This document shows positions 59,283 to 64,000 of a stretch of 64,000 bases of DNA, in pieces (position 1 is the first letter of the stretch; the number at the start of each line of letters is the position of its first letter). The notes under the pieces were generated by a model. It searched no databases and was not told where the DNA came from. It saw nothing but the letters and a program-made list of their open reading frames with translations. The translations under genes and the position numbers were made by a program. The stretch lies in the NCBI RefSeq assembly GCF_000425945.1, contig NZ_KE384482.1:114207-178206 (forward strand), written 5' to 3'. Source of the DNA: Candidatus Solirubrobacter pratensis (GTDB lineage: Bacteria; Actinomycetota; Thermoleophilia; Solirubrobacterales; Solirubrobacteraceae).

Positions 59283-60944
59283 TCAGGCCGCCTTCAGAAG
59301 CTCCTGTGCGTGACGTCGGGCTGCCGCGTCCTCGCGGTCGGCCCCCAGCATCCGGACGAGCTCGCCCACGACGTCGCCCTTGTGCAGCTGGGTGACGGTC
59401 GTCCGGGCGGTGCCGGCCGAGGTGTCCTTGACGATCGTGAAGTGCCGGTCGGCCATCGAGGCGATCTGCGGCAGATGGGTGATGCAGATGACCTGGCGGC
59501 CCGCCGCGAGCGCGCGCAGCTGCTCGCCGACCGCGCGCGCCGTCTGCCCGCCGATGCCGGCGTCGACCTCGTCGAACACGAGCGTCGCGGGCCCGGCCTC
59601 CGCCGCCGCGCCCATCAGCGCGAGCATCACGCGCGAGAGCTCGCCGCCTGACGCCGTCTCCCGCAGCGGGCCGGCGGGCACGCCTGGGTTGGGGGCGATC
59701 AGGAACTCGACCTCGTCGCCGCCCGTCGGCCCGTAGGCGTCGCGCGGCGTGAGCGCGGCCGTGAACTCGCCGCCCTCCATCGCGAGCGCCTTCAGCCGGT
59801 CGCGCACCGCTTCCCCGAGCGCCTTGCCGGCCGCCGTCCGCGCCTTCGTCAGCGCCCGCGCCTGCTTGGCGAGGGCCGCGCGAGCGGACTCCAGCTCGCG
59901 CTCGGTCGCCTCGATCGCCTCCTCGGCGCCTGTCAGCTCGTCACGCCGCGCGCGGCATGACGTTGCGTACTCGAGTACCGCGGCGATCGTGCCGCCGTGC
60001 TTGCGCTTCAGCCGGTCCAGGAGGGCGAGCCGCTCCTCGACCTCGTCCAGCCGGCCCGGCGGCGCATCCACGCCCTCGCCGTAGCGGCGCAGCTCGTGCG
60101 CCAGATCGTCGGCCTCGAGTGCGAGCGCGCGAACGCGGCCGGCGAGCGAGTCCAGCTCGGCATCGACGCCGCCGACGGCCTCGAGCGCTTGCGCCGCCGC
60201 CGCGAGCGCCAACGCGGCTCCGCCCGTGTCCTCCTCGCCGTCGAGCGCGCCGACGCCCGCCGCCACGGCGCCGCGCAGCGCCTCCACATGACGCAGCCGC
60301 CCGCGCTCGGCCTCAAGCGCGGCCTCCTCGTCCTCGGACGGATCGGCGCGCTCGATCTCCGCGAGCTCCCACTCGAGCAGGTCCAGCTCGCGATCCCGAG
60401 CGCCCGCGCGCTCGCGCAGCACGGCGAGCCGCTCCTGCAACGCGCGCTCGCGCGCATAGGCGTCGCGGCATGCTTCCCGGCGTGCGGCCTGCTCGGGGCC
60501 GGCGAACCCGTCGAGGATCTCCAGCTGGGCCGACGCGAGCATCAGCTTGCGGTGCTCATGCTGGCCGTAGAACGAGAGCAGGACGGTGCCGACGTCGCGC
60601 AGATCCGCCGCCGTGGCGCTGCGGCCGCCCAGATACGCGCGCGTCCTGCCCTCCGCGCTCACGCGCCGCGCGAGGACGAGCTCCTCGGCGTCGTCGGGCA
60701 AGCGGTCGCCCAGCTCCGACCGCAGCTCCTCGGGCAGCGCGAACACGCCTTCGACGTAGGCCTCCGCGGCGCCGGGCCGGACGATGCCCGACCGGGGCTT
60801 GCCACCGAGCAGCAGATCCAGCGCGTGCGCGAGCACGGTCTTCCCCGCCCCGGTCTCACCCGTGAGCACATTCAGGCCGGTGCCGAGGCACAGTTCGGCC
60901 CGCTCGATCAGGAGGAGGTTCTCTACGCGCAGCTCGTGCAGCAC
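59283..60944 (-). CDS. recN: DNA repair protein RecN
   Basis: 553 residues. LHELRVENLLLIERAEL and Walker A GETGAGKTVLAHAL near the N-terminus, a long coiled-coil middle (about 150-370), then the C-terminal signature SGGELSRVMLAL and Walker B TLVFDEVDAGIGG. It is an SMC-like protein for double-strand break repair. GTG 60944 starts just before the first conserved strand; upstream frame to 61106 is not needed. pyrG follows 47 bp later. Confidence 0.94.
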   Translation of the reverse strand: MLHELRVENLLLIERAELCLGTGLNVLTGETGAGKTVLAHALDLLLGGKPRSGIVRPGAAEAYVEGVFALPEELRSELGDRLPDDAEELVLARRVSAEGRTRAYLGGRSATAADLRDVGTVLLSFYGQHEHRKLMLASAQLEILDGFAGPEQAARREACRDAYARERALQERLAVLRERAGARDRELDLLEWELAEIERADPSEDEEAALEAERGRLRHVEALRGAVAAGVGALDGEEDTGGAALALAAAAQALEAVGGVDAELDSLAGRVRALALEADDLAHELRRYGEGVDAPPGRLDEVEERLALLDRLKRKHGGTIAAVLEYATSCRARRDELTGAEEAIEATERELESARAALAKQARALTKARTAAGKALGEAVRDRLKALAMEGGEFTAALTPRDAYGPTGGDEVEFLIAPNPGVPAGPLRETASGGELSRVMLALMGAAAEAGPATLVFDEVDAGIGGQTARAVGEQLRALAAGRQVICITHLPQIASMADRHFTIVKDTSAGTARTTVTQLHKGDVVGELVRMLGADREDAAARRHAQELLKAA

Positions 60945-61134
60945 CCCTGGGGGTCTACCAGCGGGTCCCGACGGATCGCTGCTCGAACACGCGTTTGTGC
61001 GTGTTTCGGCACAGCTTCGGCACACAGTTGTCACGAATCGCGTGTCACATGTGCGGCCCGAGCCCGGAAAATGGATCGCGATGAACGCCACCGCCCTCCT
61101 CCCCACCGTCGCCTTTGAGCCGAGCCGTGGCGCG

Positions 61135-61986
61135 CTAGCGGGCGAGCCGGCCGAAGCGCTCGCGCAGCCGGTGGTAGAAGGACGCGCCGGGGAGCTGAGC
61201 GAGCTCGGCGTGCATCAGACCGAACTCCACGTGGACGTCCTCGCCCGGCGAGAGCTCGAGCGTCGGGCGGCCGTCGACGTGGATCTCGACGGGTTCCTCG
61301 CGCGACGCGTTGTTGATCGTGAGCTCGTCGCTCGGCGCGACGACGAGCGCGCGTGCGGTGAGCGAATGCGGCGCTATGAACGAGACGACGAAGCCCTCCA
61401 CGCCCCAGGCCAGCACCGGACCCCCGTTGGCGAGGTTGTAGCCGGTCGACCCCTGTGGCGTCGCGACGACCAGGCCGTCGCAGCGGACGCGTCCGATCTC
61501 CTCGCCCGCGAGCGCGTAGGCGAGGTCGGCGACGCGCAGGCCCGCCTTGCGGTGCACGGAGATGTCGTTGAGCGCGCTCCAGGTGCCCTCGGGGCGGCCG
61601 ACGGAGATCGTCGGCAGCTGGATCGTCTCGAACTCGCCGGCGAAGGCGCGGTCGAAGTCGTCGCCGAGGCCGTCGGGATCGACGGTGGCGAGGAACCCCA
61701 CTTCGCCGTAGTTGACACCGAAGACCGGCACGCCGGCGCCCGCGTAGTGGCGCAGAGCGGTCAGGATCGTGCCGTCGCCGCCGAGAGCGAAGCACAGCTC
61801 GACGTCGGCCGGCAGCTGCTGGACGATCTCCACCCCAGGCCCGAGCTCGAGCCCGTGCTTGGCGGCCTCGTGCTCGGTGAACATCAGGGTCCCGCGGGCA
61901 CGCCGCGCCGCCTCGACGAGCTCCAGCACCGCCGGCGTCGTCTCGGCCGTCCGCCGGTGCGTCAGCACGCTCGCGCGCCTCACCAT
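61135..61986 (-). CDS. nadK: NAD kinase
   Basis: 283 residues. GGDGTIL (catalytic GGDG), GVNYGEVGFLA, NDISVHRKAG, TPQGSTGYNLANGGPVL and a C-terminal FIAPHSL match the ATP-NAD kinase family. It phosphorylates NAD to NADP. ATG 61986 overlaps the tlyA stop by 7 bp. The longer frame running upstream on the same strand is a shadow over tlyA. Confidence 0.94.
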   Translation of the reverse strand: MVRRASVLTHRRTAETTPAVLELVEAARRARGTLMFTEHEAAKHGLELGPGVEIVQQLPADVELCFALGGDGTILTALRHYAGAGVPVFGVNYGEVGFLATVDPDGLGDDFDRAFAGEFETIQLPTISVGRPEGTWSALNDISVHRKAGLRVADLAYALAGEEIGRVRCDGLVVATPQGSTGYNLANGGPVLAWGVEGFVVSFIAPHSLTARALVVAPSDELTINNASREEPVEIHVDGRPTLELSPGEDVHVEFGLMHAELAQLPGASFYHRLRERFGRLAR

Positions 61987-62753
61987 GTCGTCAGGGCCTC
62001 CGCCGCGCCTTCGCGGCCGGCCTCGGCGAGCCAGAGGAAGGTCTCGCGGTTGCCGGACGGGCCTTCGAGCGACGAGGGGGCGGAGCCCATCACGGTGGCG
62101 CCCGCGGCCTGGGCGCAGCCGGCGACGGAGATGACGGCCTCGCGGCGCAGCTCGGGGTCCCGCACGACCCCGCCCTTGCCGATCCGCTCGCGCCCGACCT
62201 CGAACTGCGGCTTGACCATCGCGAGGCAGTCGAACCGCGGGCCGGCGCATGCGAGCACGGCCGGAAGGACCTTGGTGAGCGAGATGAAGGAGACGTCGAG
62301 CGTGATCAGATCGGGCTGATACGGCAGCTGTCCCGGCTCGACCGCGCGGGCGTTGACGCGCTCGATCACCGTCACGCGAGGATCCTCGCGCAGGCGATAG
62401 TCGAGCTCGCCGTACGCGACGTCGAGGGCGATGACGTGGAGGGCGCCGCGCTGGAGCATGCAGTCGGTGAAGCCGCCCGTCGAGGCGCCGACGTCGAGCG
62501 CGCGCCGGCCGGCGACGGGGACCTCGAGCGCGTCGAGCGCGTTGGCCAGCTTCACGCCGCCACGGCTGACGTACGGCGGCGGAGCGTCGACCTCGAGCTC
62601 GATCGCGGGATCGACCATCTGGCCCGGCTTGTCCGCGCGGCGGCGGCCAGGGCCGAGGTGCACCGTCCCGGCGAGCACGGCGGCCGCGGCGCGCGTGCGG
62701 GACTCGAACAAGCCGCGCTCCGCCAGCAGGGAGTCCAGGCGCACGCGGGGCAC
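61980..62753 (-). CDS. tlyA: TlyA-family rRNA 2'-O-methyltransferase / hemolysin
   Basis: 257 residues. N-terminal S4 RNA-binding domain (RLDSLLAERGLFESRTRAAA), then the FtsJ-like methyltransferase: YVSRGGVKLANAL, LDVGASTGGFTDCMLQRGA (SAM), DVSFISL and VKPQFEVGRERIGKGG. In mycobacteria TlyA methylates 16S and 23S rRNA and confers capreomycin sensitivity. GTG 62753 starts at PRVRLD. First gene of the tlyA-nadK overlap. Confidence 0.93.
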   Translation of the reverse strand: MPRVRLDSLLAERGLFESRTRAAAAVLAGTVHLGPGRRRADKPGQMVDPAIELEVDAPPPYVSRGGVKLANALDALEVPVAGRRALDVGASTGGFTDCMLQRGALHVIALDVAYGELDYRLREDPRVTVIERVNARAVEPGQLPYQPDLITLDVSFISLTKVLPAVLACAGPRFDCLAMVKPQFEVGRERIGKGGVVRDPELRREAVISVAGCAQAAGATVMGSAPSSLEGPSGNRETFLWLAEAGREGAAEALTTW

Positions 62754-62847
62754 GGGCCAACACGGTACCGGCAGCGTGCGTGCAGCCGACGCGTCCCTAT
62801 CCGCGGCGTGCGCGGCCGGTCCAGGAACGTGCTCAAGCCGCGGCCGG

Positions 62848-63915
62848 ATGGAGCCGATGCGGATGCGGATGCGTCACGGTCTCCCGTTCCTGCTCGTGCT
62901 CCTGCTGCTCGTGCCGGCGCGGGCGATCGCGCAGGACGACGGCTCGAGCGACCCCGAGGCGCCGCCCGGCGAGACCGACACCGGCTCCGGCGACCAGTCG
63001 CAGGACCCCGGGCTTGGCGAGCTCGACTACAACAGTCCGGCCGCGCGGATCTCGCGCGGCACGCCGCTCGTGTTCGCCGTCCGGACGGAGGCGCCGGCGG
63101 GCAGCGTGGTGATCCGCGTATCGAGCTCCGACGACACCGACGCCGACGGCCGACTGGCCGACGAGGACGGTGCCTGGGTCGACGAGACCGCCACCGCCGG
63201 CGGCGACGGACTCCAGACCTGGACGGCCCCGGCGTCCTCGCTCCTGCGCCGGCGGCCGGGACACTACTTCTGGCAGGCGTACCTCCAGGGCGAGGCCGCC
63301 GACGAGTCCGAGGACCCGATCGGCCCGGTCCGCGAGCTGGTCGTCACGCAGCCGATGGCGTTCCGTGGCCGCGGCAAGCTCTTCCCGAAGTTCGGCCGCG
63401 GCGGTGGCACGAGCTTCTATCTCTCCTCCGCCGGCTTCCCCGCGACGGTGACGGGCAAGCGGTTCCGGGCCCTCGCCAAGGAGACCGCCGCCCGTTGGGG
63501 GCTGCGCACGCTGCGCTGGACGTCGGCCGTCGCGGGGCGGCAGGACGGGTTCAACGTCGCCGGATTCTCCTCCGCGGTGCCCGACGACGTGCTCGGCGTG
63601 GAGACCGACTACACGGTCCGCGGGCGCGTGATCGAGCGCGATCTGGCGCTGAACCCGGACGAGAACTGGACTGCCGGGCCGGATTACCCGGCCCTCGACG
63701 AGGTCGACCTCGAGAGCGTGCTGCTGCACGAGCTCGGCCACATGGCGGGGAACAGGCGGCACCGCAAGCACTGCGCGAACTCGCCGATGATCGACGCGCT
63801 CGGCGAGGGCGAGTGGTGGCGCGGGTCGCGCGATCACTGGTTCGCCGACTGCTCGGGCTCGGCCCACATGTCGCGGGCCGGCGTGCTGGCGCATCGCGTC
63901 ATTCGCATCGACTGA
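62848..63915 (+). CDS. Secreted matrixin-like metalloprotease
   Basis: 355 residues. Signal peptide (basic MRMRMRHG, hydrophobic LPFLLVLLLLVPARAIA). A Ser/Asp-rich region and an Ig-like beta domain (about 55-155) precede the C-terminal catalytic domain, with RALAKETAARWGLRTLRW and HELGHMAGNRRH (His294, Glu295, His298). The third His lies at 305, one residue further than in the classical HExxHxxGxxH. Four cysteines near the end probably form disulfides. It is the only plus-strand gene at this edge. ATG 62848. Confidence 0.75.
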   Translation: MEPMRMRMRHGLPFLLVLLLLVPARAIAQDDGSSDPEAPPGETDTGSGDQSQDPGLGELDYNSPAARISRGTPLVFAVRTEAPAGSVVIRVSSSDDTDADGRLADEDGAWVDETATAGGDGLQTWTAPASSLLRRRPGHYFWQAYLQGEAADESEDPIGPVRELVVTQPMAFRGRGKLFPKFGRGGGTSFYLSSAGFPATVTGKRFRALAKETAARWGLRTLRWTSAVAGRQDGFNVAGFSSAVPDDVLGVETDYTVRGRVIERDLALNPDENWTAGPDYPALDEVDLESVLLHELGHMAGNRRHRKHCANSPMIDALGEGEWWRGSRDHWFADCSGSAHMSRAGVLAHRVIRID

Positions 63916-64000
63916 GCGGGCACGGCGGTGCGCTCCGGAGGCGAGACGACGCCCCGGTGCTCAGGGGGCGGGACGACATCCGGCGCCCCGGCAGCGTGCT
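63916..64000. other. Window edge, no gene seen
   Basis: The last 85 bp after the matrixin-like gene hold no recognisable element. Confidence 0.3.

Overview
The window is a high-GC (about 70%) actinobacterial chromosome segment. Gene content and order point to the Thermoleophilia/Solirubrobacterales (Solirubrobacter- or Conexibacter-like): ATGA/GTGA start-stop overlaps throughout, frequent GTG starts, a DUF6636 secreted protein, F420-type and HD-GYP genes, a pyruvate phosphate dikinase-dgt-dnaG run, and the actinobacterial order tlyA-nadK-recN-pyrG-NUDIX-xerD. The lineage is inferred from gene content only; there is no rRNA in the window.

Left part (1-28 kb) is accessory. Short regulator/enzyme pairs are transcribed divergently: an Xre/MmyB regulator with an SDR, TetR with a nitroreductase plus 4-hydroxylaminobenzoate lyase (pnbAB-like, with a perfect 13-bp palindrome between them), TetR with an SDR, and a SnoaL-like gene with Rrf2. 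Among them lie secreted proteins (a tandem-repeat protein cut by the window edge, a large metzincin-type protease, an NHL/collagen-like protein), a PlsC-patatin lipid pair, DUF2252, a class II glutamine amidotransferase and an MFS efflux pump. Many genes here are broken: 3-hydroxyisobutyrate-dehydrogenase-like, HD hydrolase, truncated sigma factor, glutamate decarboxylase joined to a K+ channel, a glyoxalase-like remnant, an EF-hand remnant and a DUF1579-like tail. Two very short genes 10.6 kb apart encode related peptides (42 and 44 aa) sharing VPVVRELP and a terminal Trp, with mostly synonymous codon differences. I consider them the best candidate for something undescribed.

Middle part (28-42 kb): a full-length Lhr helicase, a secreted helical protein, an SDR, then a tightly overlapping five-gene operon (HD-GYP hydrolase, single-domain response regulator, LLM flavin oxidoreductase, GNAT acetyltransferase, UGT-type glycosyltransferase). 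This converges on an ABC-2 exporter pair whose permease carries a one-base frameshift. A secreted glycoside-hydrolase-like protein and tRNA-Asn(GTT) with a strong terminator follow.

Right part (42-64 kb) is core chromosome, nearly all on the minus strand: HNH nuclease, dnaG, dgt, ppdK, DUF6636; a 1.2-kb gene-free stretch with GC-rich minisatellites and two long imperfect direct repeats containing hairpins; recO divergent from a glutaredoxin with overlapping 5' ends; mutM; a lipoprotein gluzincin; deoB; xerD; a NUDIX hydrolase; an M20 peptidase; pyrG; recN; nadK; tlyA; and a secreted matrixin-like protease on the plus strand. These genes serve replication, repair, nucleotide supply and cofactor supply.
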